NCBI RefSeq assembly: GCF_051148895.1
Contig: NZ_CP154625.1
Coordinates: 3,951,704-4,015,703 of the forward strand
From: Terrisporobacter vanillatitrophus
Lineage (GTDB): Bacteria > Bacillota > Clostridia > Peptostreptococcales > Peptostreptococcaceae
Reading direction: 5' to 3'
DNA length: 64,000 bases
In this document: piece by piece, positions 25,713 to 33,716 of the stretch
Layout: every line of letters starts with the position of its first letter
How positions within the stretch are numbered: position 1 is the first letter of the stretch
Program-made: the position numbers and the translations under genes
Notes under the pieces: generated by a model
What the model was told of the DNA's origin: nothing
The model's input: the letters and a program-made list of their open reading frames with translations, nothing else
Databases searched by the model: none

Positions 25713-27626
25713 CTAAACTATTGATTTTAAATCTTCATAGGATTTAGCATTTTTAAATTTCTTTATATTATCATCCTTAATTAATATATTAGTTAAATTA
25801 ATCAAGTTCTTATTTTCTTCTTTATTTGCAAGGACAACTATGGTCTTTACTGTTGATTTGTTTTTGCTTCCAAAATCTATCGAACTTTTTAAATTCAATA
25901 TACTAACAGCATTTTCTATTACATTTTCTGGAGTAGCATGTACAAATGCTATCTCTGGTATAAACATCATATAATTTCCTAAAGTTTCTATAACTCTTAT
26001 GGAATCATTTACATAAGCCTTTTTTATCTTTTGATCATTTATTAAAGGCTTTGCTGCTATTTCTATTGCTTCTCTCCAGTCTTCTATAGATTGTTCAAAC
26101 TGTGCATATTTTTCTAATATTATCTTAGTTAAATCACTTTCATTTTCATTTTTAACTTTGTCTGCTAAGTATTTACAGTTTTTTTCATACCATATACTAT
26201 AAATTTCAGATTTTATTTTTTGTAAATCTCCTGATTCTAGTAGAGGATTTACTTGTATAACTTTATAGTCTTCCATTTGTAAAGGGACAGTTGAAACTAT
26301 AAAGTCAATTTCTTTATTTAAGTAATCATCCACATCTTTCAATCTACAAATTGATTGTATTTTTATTTCAGGAATGATTAAATTCATTCTTGATTTTAAC
26401 AAACTTGATGTTGCTAAACCTCCGTTACAAACGACTAATACATTCGCACTAAAGTTTCCTTTTGCGTACTTCTCAAAAATTGTTCCGAAGTACATGGCCA
26501 TATAAGCTATTTCTGCCTCTGGAAACTCTACTCCTATAATATCTTTCTTTTTACTTAGTATTTCTTCAGTAATTCCATATATAAAGGACATTTTGTACTT
26601 AATTTCTTCTAAGAGAGGATTATTAATTATTAAATTGTTCTCCACCCTGTAAATAGCAATTTCCAAATGAAGTTGCATCTGTCTAATAAATTCAGCATCT
26701 GAATCTACTTCAATGTTTAACATTGTGCACAATTCGGTTAAAACCTCTGATGTTATTTTATTTATTTTTTCTTCTTTCTTTAAATTAAAATCTTTTGCTA
26801 TTTTTGCACCTTTAAATATTTTTAGTAAATAATCTATCTTGTCATTATGTATCTTTTTATCAATTACTTTTTCTATAATATTTTTTAATGTTTTAAATTC
26901 ACTATTTTCATCATCAGTATTTACATTTAGTTCAACTTCTTGATTATTTAATACTCTTGATAAAGTAAATAATAATATTATTTCTAATTCTTCTAATGAT
27001 TCTTCAGTGTATTGAATGTTTTTTTCTTCTTCTACAGTTTCTATAATTGTTTTAATATATTCTTCATTCATATTACTGTATTTATATAGCCATTTATAAA
27101 TTTCTTTATCCTGTCCTTCAGATAAAATACTATATAATTTTAAGAAGGCATCTCCTAACTTTTCATCATTATTTTCTTCTATAAAAGTTCCATGATAAGA
27201 TTTTTTTGAAATACTAATATCAAATTCTTTTAATTTTACTTCCGCTAATTTTAAATCATTAACTAAAGTGTTTTTGCTTACTTCTATATACTCTGATAAT
27301 TCTTCTATGGTAGCATTTCCTTTTATCATTAAGATTAACGCTATCATTAAGGCTCTATCTTCTGGTGAATATAATTTATTTTTATATCCCTTAAGAATAT
27401 GATCTATACTTTTTCCTTTTTTGATAATTAACTTAACTCCAACCTTTGGTTTTCTTTCAAGCTTTGCATCACAATCTTTTAATAATATTTTTATACAATC
27501 TAAATCATTTCTAATAGTTCTTACACTAACGTCAAAAACCTTAGCTATATTTTCAATTGTTGTCCATTCTGAACTATTTTGTAAAAAATCAATTATATTA
27601 ATTTGTCTTTTATTAAGTACTATCAA
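25713..27626 (-). CDS. PRD-containing PTS-linked transcriptional activator
   Basis: A 637-residue BglG/LicR/MtlR-type regulator. Order: winged-helix HTH at the N-terminus (QINIIDFLQNSSEWTTIENIAKVF), a second HTH-like region (about 90-150; TIEELSEYIEVSKNTLVNDL), two PRD modules (about 190-390), an EIIB-like domain with VLVVCNGGLATSSL (about 400-410), and a C-terminal EIIA-like domain with AFVHATPENV (His near 562). In this family HPr and the cognate EIIs phosphorylate the PRD, EIIB and EIIA sites, so activity follows substrate transport. First gene of the operon, 17 bp before EIIA. The GGAGG-like site precedes ATG at 27626. It is an activator-type (DNA-binding), not an RNA antiterminator. Confidence 0.9.
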   Translation of the reverse strand: MIVLNKRQINIIDFLQNSSEWTTIENIAKVFDVSVRTIRNDLDCIKILLKDCDAKLERKPKVGVKLIIKKGKSIDHILKGYKNKLYSPEDRALMIALILMIKGNATIEELSEYIEVSKNTLVNDLKLAEVKLKEFDISISKKSYHGTFIEENNDEKLGDAFLKLYSILSEGQDKEIYKWLYKYSNMNEEYIKTIIETVEEEKNIQYTEESLEELEIILLFTLSRVLNNQEVELNVNTDDENSEFKTLKNIIEKVIDKKIHNDKIDYLLKIFKGAKIAKDFNLKKEEKINKITSEVLTELCTMLNIEVDSDAEFIRQMQLHLEIAIYRVENNLIINNPLLEEIKYKMSFIYGITEEILSKKKDIIGVEFPEAEIAYMAMYFGTIFEKYAKGNFSANVLVVCNGGLATSSLLKSRMNLIIPEIKIQSICRLKDVDDYLNKEIDFIVSTVPLQMEDYKVIQVNPLLESGDLQKIKSEIYSIWYEKNCKYLADKVKNENESDLTKIILEKYAQFEQSIEDWREAIEIAAKPLINDQKIKKAYVNDSIRVIETLGNYMMFIPEIAFVHATPENVIENAVSILNLKSSIDFGSKNKSTVKTIVVLANKEENKNLINLTNILIKDDNIKKFKNAKSYEDLKSIV

Positions 27627-27742
27627 TTTGTCCCCTCCTGAATTACCTTACAACTATATTCTATAAATTTTTATATTTTTTAACTATACCAATTCATTTC
27701 ATTTATTGTGGCAATTTTTATAATTTACTATCTTATATTAAC

Positions 27743-27778
27743 AAAAAAAGAAGACATTTATATATATCCTCTTTTTTT
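27743..27778 (-). terminator. Terminator after the Crp-family regulator gene
   Basis: AAAAAAAGAAGA pairs with TCCTCTTTTTTT (one mismatch), giving a hairpin with a U run on the minus strand, 70 bp after the stop codon. Confidence 0.65.
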
Positions 27779-27846
27779 ACATAAAAATATTTAATATTTT
27801 TAATTACATTTCTATATTTACTATTATCTAGGTTGTCTATATATGT

Positions 27847-28548
27847 TTATAAAAACTTAGCATCTTGATATAAGTCTCCAGCTAAGTCTTTTAGCAAAGC
27901 TTTATTGATTATCTTGTATTTTCCATCTTCTCTTTTTAATACACCTTTCTTACATAATGTATTAAATGTTCTAAGTAAGTGCCTATAACTACTTCCCAAA
28001 AGTTCAGCTATATTATTTAAATTTTCATCAAAATCAATATATAAATTATCTCCACAAACTAATGATTCATTAATATAACTAGCCAATCTATTTTCTAATG
28101 GATAAAGTAAATTAATAGAACTATTCATACTAACAGCAGCTAATTTTTCAGCTAAACTTTCGCAAGTAAATTTTAAAAACTTACTATCTGTAATTAATTT
28201 TAATCTTGCTTTTTCCATTGGTATTGCCAAACAATAACAAGTACTTAAAGCTTGAATTGTACCTGTTGCACTTTGATTTTTTACAATTTCTATATCTCCT
28301 ATTACTCTGAAAGGCTTATAAAAAGCAAGAAGCAAACTCCTACCATTAGGTAATGTTTTAAACACCTTTGCTTTACCTTGTATAAAAAACAACACATACT
28401 CTAAGTCTTCATCTTCTCTTATTAAATACTCATGTTTATCAAATTTTAATAATCTCATATCACTTTTCATGTCATCTATGAAAATATTTTTCATATTTAA
28501 CTCATTATAGTAATTTTCTATTATTAATGAATCTTCTATTTTTTTCAC
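27847..28548 (-). CDS. Crp/Fnr-family transcriptional regulator
   Basis: A 233-residue regulator with an N-terminal cyclic-nucleotide-binding-type beta barrel (about 25-130; FDKHEYLIREDEDLEYVLFFIQGKAKVF) and a C-terminal HTH (NIAELLGSSYRHLLRTFNTLCKKGVLKRE). There are no N-terminal cysteines for an Fnr iron-sulfur cluster, and the cAMP-contact arginine pattern is not evident, so the effector is unknown; YeiL is a similar arrangement. It is transcribed divergently from two YdcZ transporter genes, with a perfect TGACATATGTCA palindrome between them that is a good candidate for its operator. Confidence 0.88.
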   Translation of the reverse strand: MKKIEDSLIIENYYNELNMKNIFIDDMKSDMRLLKFDKHEYLIREDEDLEYVLFFIQGKAKVFKTLPNGRSLLLAFYKPFRVIGDIEIVKNQSATGTIQALSTCYCLAIPMEKARLKLITDSKFLKFTCESLAEKLAAVSMNSSINLLYPLENRLASYINESLVCGDNLYIDFDENLNNIAELLGSSYRHLLRTFNTLCKKGVLKREDGKYKIINKALLKDLAGDLYQDAKFL

Positions 28549-28597
28549 TTAAACTCCACCTTTATTTTTTACTTAATTAAAATTCTACATTTACAGG

Positions 28598-28609
28598 TGA
28601 CATATGTCA
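28598..28609. promoter_or_regulatory. Candidate Crp-family operator
   Basis: Perfect 12-bp palindrome TGACATATGTCA in the 118-bp divergent region, 49 bp from the regulator start and 57 bp from the ydcZ start. Its half-site TGACA and 2-bp centre resemble the boxes of PrfA-like and other Crp-family regulators. Confidence 0.6.
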
Positions 28610-28666
28610 TTATTTTTATTATCTTTTTATGTTATTTTATATATTATCCAAAAGGAGGGATTTATA

Positions 28667-29089
28667 ATGAATTATTTTATTTCAATTATTACGGGAATTA
28701 TACTTTCCATAATGATTTCTTTAAATGGTCAAGTAGGCAATATTGCAGGAAATTATGCTTCTAGCATTATCATTCATTTTGTGGGATTAATCGGAATTAT
28801 ACTTGTTCTTATTTTTACAAAATCAAAAATAGGTAATCTTAAAGGTATACCTTTTTATATGTTTACAGGCGGTCTTATAGGTATTTTAACAGTTTTATTT
28901 ACTAATGCTAGTTTTGTGGGTCTTGGTGTTTCATTAACTGTTTCTCTTTCTTTATTAGGTCAATTAGTAACGTCTCTTGTTATTGATCATTTTGGCTATT
29001 TTAATATGCCTATAGTTGAATTTGATAAAAAGAAAATTTTAGGATTAGTCATCATTGTTGCTGGTATTTACGTGATGACTTTATCATAG
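28667..29089 (+). CDS. DMT-superfamily transporter, YdcZ/DUF606, first of pair
   Basis: A 140-residue membrane protein with about five transmembrane segments, of the YdcZ (DUF606) branch of the drug/metabolite transporter superfamily. Members have one half-size unit and often occur as pairs that presumably form a heterodimer. The conserved NGQVGN near the N-terminus and SLLGQLVTSLVIDHFG near residue 100 match the family. Start: ATG at 28667 with AAAGGAGGG seven bases upstream; an earlier start at 28604 would run through the ribosome-binding site. Second member follows 11 bp downstream. Confidence 0.87.
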   Translation: MNYFISIITGIILSIMISLNGQVGNIAGNYASSIIIHFVGLIGIILVLIFTKSKIGNLKGIPFYMFTGGLIGILTVLFTNASFVGLGVSLTVSLSLLGQLVTSLVIDHFGYFNMPIVEFDKKKILGLVIIVAGIYVMTLS

Positions 29090-29100
29090 GGAGGTAAGTT

Positions 29101-29553
29101 ATGATATATATATTATTTGCAATTTTATGTGGGGTTTCAAATGTATTATCTAGATCTGTAAACTTTGTTTTATCAGAAAAAATAGGAATGTATCAAAGTA
29201 CATTATTTAACTATATATTTGGCCTTTCTGGCTCTTTTTTACTACTATTAATTAGTGGTGAGACTTTTAAATTACTTACAGCTTCATCTTATAATGCTCC
29301 ATGGTTTGTTTATGCTGGCGGACTTTTAGGCGTTGTTGTAGTTACAATGCTATCTTTTTTATCTTCAAAGGTTTCATCTTTTTACTTAACTTTATTATTA
29401 TTTGTTGGTCAGATTTTCACAGGAATAATTATAGATGCTTTATCTACAGGTGAAATTTCTTTTTACCAAGTAATTGGTGGTGCTTTAGTAGTATTAGGTT
29501 TAACTTATAATTTATATATCGATAAAATAAATAGCAAAACCGTATCAGCTTAA
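29101..29553 (+). CDS. DMT-superfamily transporter, YdcZ/DUF606, second of pair
   Basis: The partner of the preceding transporter, 150 residues with about five membrane segments. Features include NVLSRSVNFVLSEKIG and LFVGQIFTGIIIDAL. The ribosome-binding site AGGGAGG overlaps the end of the first gene. Unusually, its last codons (KTVSA) lie in the left arm and loop of a palindromic terminator that also encodes the C-terminus of the convergent gene. Substrate unknown. Confidence 0.87.
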   Translation: MIYILFAILCGVSNVLSRSVNFVLSEKIGMYQSTLFNYIFGLSGSFLLLLISGETFKLLTASSYNAPWFVYAGGLLGVVVVTMLSFLSSKVSSFYLTLLLFVGQIFTGIIIDALSTGEISFYQVIGGALVVLGLTYNLYIDKINSKTVSA

Positions 29554-29564
29554 GATACGGTTTT
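29536..29564. terminator. Bidirectional terminator overlapping two stop codons
   Basis: AAAACCGTATC / GATACGGTTTT stem; the loop contains the stop codons of both convergent genes (plus-strand stop 29551-29553, minus-strand stop 29550-29552). The T run continues to 29568 on the plus strand. Confidence 0.92.
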
Positions 29565-30293
29565 TTTTATGAAATCTATCATACTATCTTTATTTTCTTT
29601 CAATTGAACTAATCTATTGACATTGGCTCCTGATGGATGAGGAAATCCCATAAGAATTTGATTTTCTTTAATAAACTTTTCATCTTTTAGTTTGCATAAT
29701 ACCTCTTCAACAGCTTTTCCTAAGGGTATTAATAATATTTTTTCAAAATCATCTAACTCACGTATTTCATTTATAAAATTCTCATAGACATATTTCATTA
29801 AAAAATCACTTTTCAATAACTTTGGTGTGTGTCCTGTATAATTTTGTTTTTTCACAAAAACAGGATAAGGTATTAATGACACGGTATGCATTAAATAATC
29901 TTTTCTATCAAATAGTTCACTACAGCTTTCTAAGTTTAGTACTTCATTTAATTTTACTTGATCTAGCATTGATATAATGTTTTTTCTTAAACTTCCACTA
30001 AATCTACCTGCTACTTTGCATTTATATTGTATATCTTTTATATCACTGTTGTTTTCTAGTTCTTTTCTTGCAGCAGCTATGGCCGTATTCATTTGTATAA
30101 ATCCTGGTGTTATACCTATTATTAGTATTTTTGCTTTAGGATTTATATACTCATTATGTGGAGCATAATATATTTCTATATTATTTTCTTTATCTATTAG
30201 AAAATTTTCTGTTAATAATTCTTCTTTTGTATATTTATCCCTAATAGGAAGTTTCTCTATTTCCGTTTTATAATCATATAGTGTTTTTTTCAT
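29550..30293 (-). CDS. Uracil-DNA-glycosylase-like superfamily protein
   Basis: The 247-residue protein has the uracil-DNA-glycosylase-like fold signature. KILIIGITPGFIQMN (about 54-68) corresponds to the catalytic GQDPY-type region, with TPG in place of DPY. ILMGFPHPSGANVNRL near 218 corresponds to the HPSPLS motif, keeping the H-P-S. The lost catalytic acid in the first motif means base excision cannot be assumed. Between them are KNIISMLDQV and a long helical insert. Its C-terminus KKTVS is encoded in the terminator palindrome. Monocistronic. Confidence 0.75.
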   Translation of the reverse strand: MKKTLYDYKTEIEKLPIRDKYTKEELLTENFLIDKENNIEIYYAPHNEYINPKAKILIIGITPGFIQMNTAIAAARKELENNSDIKDIQYKCKVAGRFSGSLRKNIISMLDQVKLNEVLNLESCSELFDRKDYLMHTVSLIPYPVFVKKQNYTGHTPKLLKSDFLMKYVYENFINEIRELDDFEKILLIPLGKAVEEVLCKLKDEKFIKENQILMGFPHPSGANVNRLVQLKENKDSMIDFIKKTVS

Positions 30294-30368
30294 CTTATCT
30301 CCTAAATATATAATTAAGTTTAATTGCTTCTACTTATTAAATATTATATCAATTATTTTCTAATCTAT

Positions 30369-31124
30369 TTAGGTTACTATTGACTTTAACTGCTTTCTTT
30401 TATTGAATAATTTTTTATAACTTAAGTATGTTGCTATAATGGTAGATATTGATGACGATGATAAAATCATAAATGTAACCATAATTTGAAACTTAACTGC
30501 AACTAATGGAGATGCCCCTGCTAATATTAATCCTGTCATCATTCCTGGTAACGATACTATGCCTAAAGTTTTAGCTGAATCAATTGTAGGCATTATTGAA
30601 ATTTTAATACTCTCTCTGATTATCTCATTAGATGCTTCCTTTATGCTTGCCCCTAAAGATAACTTAACTTCAACTGCTATTGAATTATTTTTGAAATTAT
30701 TGATCAAATTTCTATAGCTTAATCCTATTGCAACCATAGAATTACTGATTATCATTCCAGCTACTGGTATTACTTCATTTGGCGTATAACCTATAGCTTT
30801 TGAACTAATTAAAATACCTAAAGTTATAATTGTTCCCACACTAATAGATACAAATGATATGAAAACTTGACTTTCTATAGTAAATCCTTTTTTCTTTGTA
30901 TTAATTGATGCATTAATAATCATTACTAAAACTAATATAACTGTATAAATTAATTTATCTAGTCCAAATATAACGTCTAATACATATCCAACAGCTAATA
31001 ATTGAACTACTGCTCTTAACATACTGACTATAATATCTCTATTTAATTCTAACTTTTCTTTATATGAAATTATAATAGGAACCATTATTAATACTGACGA
31101 CAAAATTAACGCTTCTGTTTTCAT
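30369..31124 (-). CDS. fetB: FetB-family ABC transporter permease
   Basis: A 251-residue membrane protein of the FetB/YbbM (UPF0014) family with about seven transmembrane segments. Conserved features are LRAVVQLLAVGYVLDVIF (37-54), PVAGMIISNSMVAIGLSYRNL near 120 and SLPGMMTGLILAGASP near 196, the family signature. With FetA it forms an exporter linked to iron homeostasis and oxidative stress in E. coli; other metals are possible. Its start codon overlaps the fetA stop by one base (TAATG), so the two are translationally coupled. Confidence 0.9.
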   Translation of the reverse strand: MKTEALILSSVLIMVPIIISYKEKLELNRDIIVSMLRAVVQLLAVGYVLDVIFGLDKLIYTVILVLVMIINASINTKKKGFTIESQVFISFVSISVGTIITLGILISSKAIGYTPNEVIPVAGMIISNSMVAIGLSYRNLINNFKNNSIAVEVKLSLGASIKEASNEIIRESIKISIMPTIDSAKTLGIVSLPGMMTGLILAGASPLVAVKFQIMVTFMILSSSSISTIIATYLSYKKLFNKRKQLKSIVT

Positions 31125-31780
31125 TAATTAAATTCCTCCACTTTTTCAATTTTACCCTTTGATATTGTGACTCTTTTATTAAATATAGTTTCACTTTGTT
31201 TCTTGCTATGAGTAACCCATAGTATAGTTACTCCTTGCTTATTTAATTCTTCTACATAACCTTGTATAAGATTTGTATTATCAGAATCTAAGGCAGATGT
31301 TATTTCATCTAACAATAATACTTCTGGAGTGAAAATTATATTTCTTATAAAAGATATTCTTTGCTTCTCTCCTCCTGATAATAAGTTTATATTTTTATTT
31401 AATATATCGTCTTCCAAATTAAATCTATTTAACAAATTTATAATTTTTTCATAATCTACTTCTTTATTTCTTATTTTAAAAGGAAACTCTAAATTATCAT
31501 AAACTGTATTACCAAATAAATATGGTATTTGGATAGAATAACTAATTTTTTTCCTTAAATCAGTTGCTTCATAAAAAGAATAATTTTTTCCTTTAAACTT
31601 AATATTTCCTTCTTTTATTTCTATTAAGTCTGCACATATTTTTAGTAATGTACTTTTTCCACTTCCTGATTCGCCTACAACAGATATGCAATCACCTTTG
31701 TTTATATCTATTGTAACTCCGTCCAAAATAATATTTTCTTTGTCTTTATAATATAAATTTTTCAATTCTATTATTTTCAA
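31124..31780 (-). CDS. fetA: FetA-family ABC transporter ATP-binding protein
   Basis: ATPase partner of FetB. Walker A is GESGSGKST, the ABC signature LSGGEKQR, and Walker B LLLDEITSALD, all intact. I place the start at the TTG at 31780, giving 218 residues, because AAGGAG lies nine bases upstream. An ATG at 31804 would overlap a palindrome and has no ribosome-binding site. The fetA-fetB pair sits just downstream of a PadR-family repressor gene, with a terminator and an ATATCGA inverted repeat between, suggesting that the repressor controls it. Confidence 0.88.
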   Translation of the reverse strand: MKIIELKNLYYKDKENIILDGVTIDINKGDCISVVGESGSGKSTLLKICADLIEIKEGNIKFKGKNYSFYEATDLRKKISYSIQIPYLFGNTVYDNLEFPFKIRNKEVDYEKIINLLNRFNLEDDILNKNINLLSGGEKQRISFIRNIIFTPEVLLLDEITSALDSDNTNLIQGYVEELNKQGVTILWVTHSKKQSETIFNKRVTISKGKIEKVEEFN

Positions 31781-31804
31781 GGTCTCATTCTCCTTCTTTA
31801 TCAT

Positions 31805-31827
31805 ATATCGATATCGTATTTCGATAT
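31805..31827. promoter_or_regulatory. Candidate PadR operator upstream of fetA
   Basis: Inverted repeat ATATCGA-N9-TCGATAT (31805-31811, 31821-31827); the left part also forms the perfect 10-bp palindrome ATATCGATAT. PadR-type repressors often bind ATAT...ATAT dyads. It lies 25 bp before the proposed TTG start of fetA. Confidence 0.55.
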
Positions 31828-31859
31828 TAACATATTTAATTTAATTTTTCAAGGAGAAA

Positions 31860-31891
31860 AACTAAGATATTGTATTACCAACACCTTAGTT
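31860..31891 (-). terminator. Terminator after the padR-like gene
   Basis: 13-bp stem AACTAAGATATTG / CAACACCTTAGTT with two G-U pairs on the RNA and a 6-nt loop, followed by T-rich sequence on the minus strand. It lies 5 bp after the PadR stop codon. Confidence 0.75.
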
Positions 31892-31895
31892 CTTC

Positions 31896-32201
31896 TTATA
31901 AAACTTCATCTACTAATTCTTTTAAATTATGTTTCAATTCTTTTAATAAATCTCTACCTTTATCAGTACTTCTATAGTATTTTCTTATTTTACCATTAAC
32001 ATTTTTTTCTTCCTTAATTAAATAATCCTCATCTACCATAGATTTTAATATTGGATACAAGGTTCCTGGACTTACATTGTATCCGTGTTCTTTTAATTCT
32101 TCAATCATCCAACTTCCATAAAACCAGTCTTTTTGGCCATGATGCAGTATATGAATATATATAAACCCATTGAAAATTTTTCTTATTATTTGATCCTTCA
32201 A
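31896..32201 (-). CDS. PadR-family transcriptional regulator
   Basis: A 101-residue PadR regulator: a winged helix with FYGSWMIEELKEHGYNVSPGTLYPILKSMVDEDYL, the family's signature of YxLI...LEK...SPGTLYPxLK. The C-terminus is a short helix (LLKELKHNLKELVDEVL). It starts with MKDQIIRKIFNGFIYIHILHHGQ, where the usual first helix is present. Separate terminator and promoter mark it off from the fetA-fetB pair it probably represses. The signal could be a toxic compound or metal. Confidence 0.9.
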   Translation of the reverse strand: MKDQIIRKIFNGFIYIHILHHGQKDWFYGSWMIEELKEHGYNVSPGTLYPILKSMVDEDYLIKEEKNVNGKIRKYYRSTDKGRDLLKELKHNLKELVDEVL

Positions 32202-32427
32202 AATCTCAACTCCTTATTTTCACTTAAATACATAACTCTATTTTAATCTATATATCATATCTATCCTAGACATTTTACCTATATATTATAATAGTTTATA
32301 GTTTTTATATAAATATATCCAATTTATTATAATTGTTACAGCTTTTCATATTTGTTATAATATTTAGGTTGCTTTAATAAAAATTAAAAATTTTTTTATT
32401 TTATATATAGTTAGGAGGAATAGATGC

Positions 32428-33147
32428 ATGCAAAAATTACTTAGCAAAACTCGCCAAGCAATTAAGGATTTTAACATGATAGAAGAAAATGATAAGATAG
32501 CAGTTGGTTTATCTGGAGGAAAAGATAGTCTAGCACTACTTCATATATTAAAAAGTTATCAAAGATTTTCACCTGAAAAGTTTGAGTTAATAGCCATAAC
32601 ATTAAATCCAGGAGGGGTAGATAATTCTCCTTTGTACAAATTATGCAAAGATTTATCAATACCTTATCATGAAGTTCAAACAGATATAAAAGAAATTGTG
32701 TTTGATATTAGAAAAGAGAAAAATCCTTGCTCATTATGTGCAAACTTAAGACGTGGTGCCCTTAATGATACTGCAAAAAAATTAGGTTGCAACAAAGTTG
32801 CATTAGGTCATCACCGAGATGATGCTATAGAGACTTTCTTAATGTCTATTCTTTACGAAGGTAGAGTAAGTTGTTTCTCTCCTAAAACACATATGGATAG
32901 ACAAGATTTAACTATAATCAGACCTATGATTTATGTTGAAGAATATATGACTAAAAAAGTAGCTAAGGATTATAATTATCCAATTATAGAAAATCCTTGT
33001 CCAGCTGATGGAAAGACTAATAGACAAAATATAAAAGAGCTTGTGTCTAAGTTAAATGACCATATGACTGGCTCTAAAAAAAATATTTTTGGAGCTCTAA
33101 ATAATGCAGATAACTTCTTTATTTGGGATAAAGAAAAAATTAAATAG
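32428..33147 (+). CDS. TtcA-like tRNA 2-thiocytidine/thiolation family protein
   Basis: A 239-residue PP-loop ATPase of the TtcA/TtuA branch. The PP-loop is VGLSGGKDSLALL (27-39), the internal CxxC is PCSLCANLRRG (about 91-101), and GHHRDDAIETFLMS near 127 is the family's metal-binding block. TtcA adds sulfur to cytidine-32 of tRNA using an iron-sulfur cluster held by cysteines; a cysteine is also present at NPCPADG near 191. It has a strong AGGAGG site, is a single-gene unit, and ends in a good terminator. Confidence 0.87.
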   Translation: MQKLLSKTRQAIKDFNMIEENDKIAVGLSGGKDSLALLHILKSYQRFSPEKFELIAITLNPGGVDNSPLYKLCKDLSIPYHEVQTDIKEIVFDIRKEKNPCSLCANLRRGALNDTAKKLGCNKVALGHHRDDAIETFLMSILYEGRVSCFSPKTHMDRQDLTIIRPMIYVEEYMTKKVAKDYNYPIIENPCPADGKTNRQNIKELVSKLNDHMTGSKKNIFGALNNADNFFIWDKEKIK

Positions 33148-33156
33148 TTGTAAATA

Positions 33157-33190
33157 AAAAAGGCTATATCACTTTTGATATAGCCTTTTT
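33157..33190. terminator. Terminator after the TtcA-like gene
   Basis: 15-bp stem AAAAAGGCTATATCA and complement with a 4-nt loop and a T run on the plus strand. Confidence 0.93.
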
Positions 33191-33242
33191 AAGGGTTTTG
33201 AGTATATATAAAAACGCTTTAAAATGTCTATTACCTAATTAT

Positions 33243-33525
33243 CTATAACTTAGCTTCTAACCCTTGAGATATTGCTAAATTATAGATATGAGCATTAATT
33301 ACTTCCACTATTAATTTTTCTTTACTCGGAGGATAATTTCATGTCATTTATTTTTTACGCATAATTCATAACATAATATCCTATATTTTTTATTCCATCG
33401 CAATTATAATAATTTAACCCTTCTGATGGAACTTTATAATTACACCTAATAAAGATATAAATGTTCTTCAACCAAATAAATCTACTACAAATCTATTATA
33501 TGCATAAGATACTATTAATTCAGAG
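33243..33525 (-). pseudogene. Decayed coding sequence of unknown family
   Basis: In the 500-bp gap between the TtcA-like and acetate transporter genes the minus strand gives protein-like pieces in different frames: IGNATSELIVSYAYNRFVV (around 33460-33525), VPSEGLNYYNCDGIKNIGYY (around 33360-33430) and KLIVEVINAHIYNLAISQGL with LEAKL and a stop (33243-33320). The codon choice looks coding, but frameshifts and stops separate the pieces. I do not recognise the family. The remainder of the gap up to 33716 is AT-rich promoter-type DNA. Confidence 0.4.
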
Positions 33526-33716
33526 GTTGCATTACCTATTTAATATTTTTATCATTTCCATACTGTGAATACGATATCCTAAGCATTGATATATCTAAGT
33601 TACACTAATTATTAACTTTTTTAATTTTTTTATATACCTTACGCAAAATTTTTGGTATTATAGATTAGTGTGTATACAAAATACATTGATACGAATTTTT
33701 ATTAGGAGGTTTCACA

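Noticed and set aside
25294..27626. A single broken gene encoding regulator and EIIA.
   Set aside because: The regulator already ends with its own EIIA-like domain, and the following gene has its own start and phospho-histidine motif, so both are intact.
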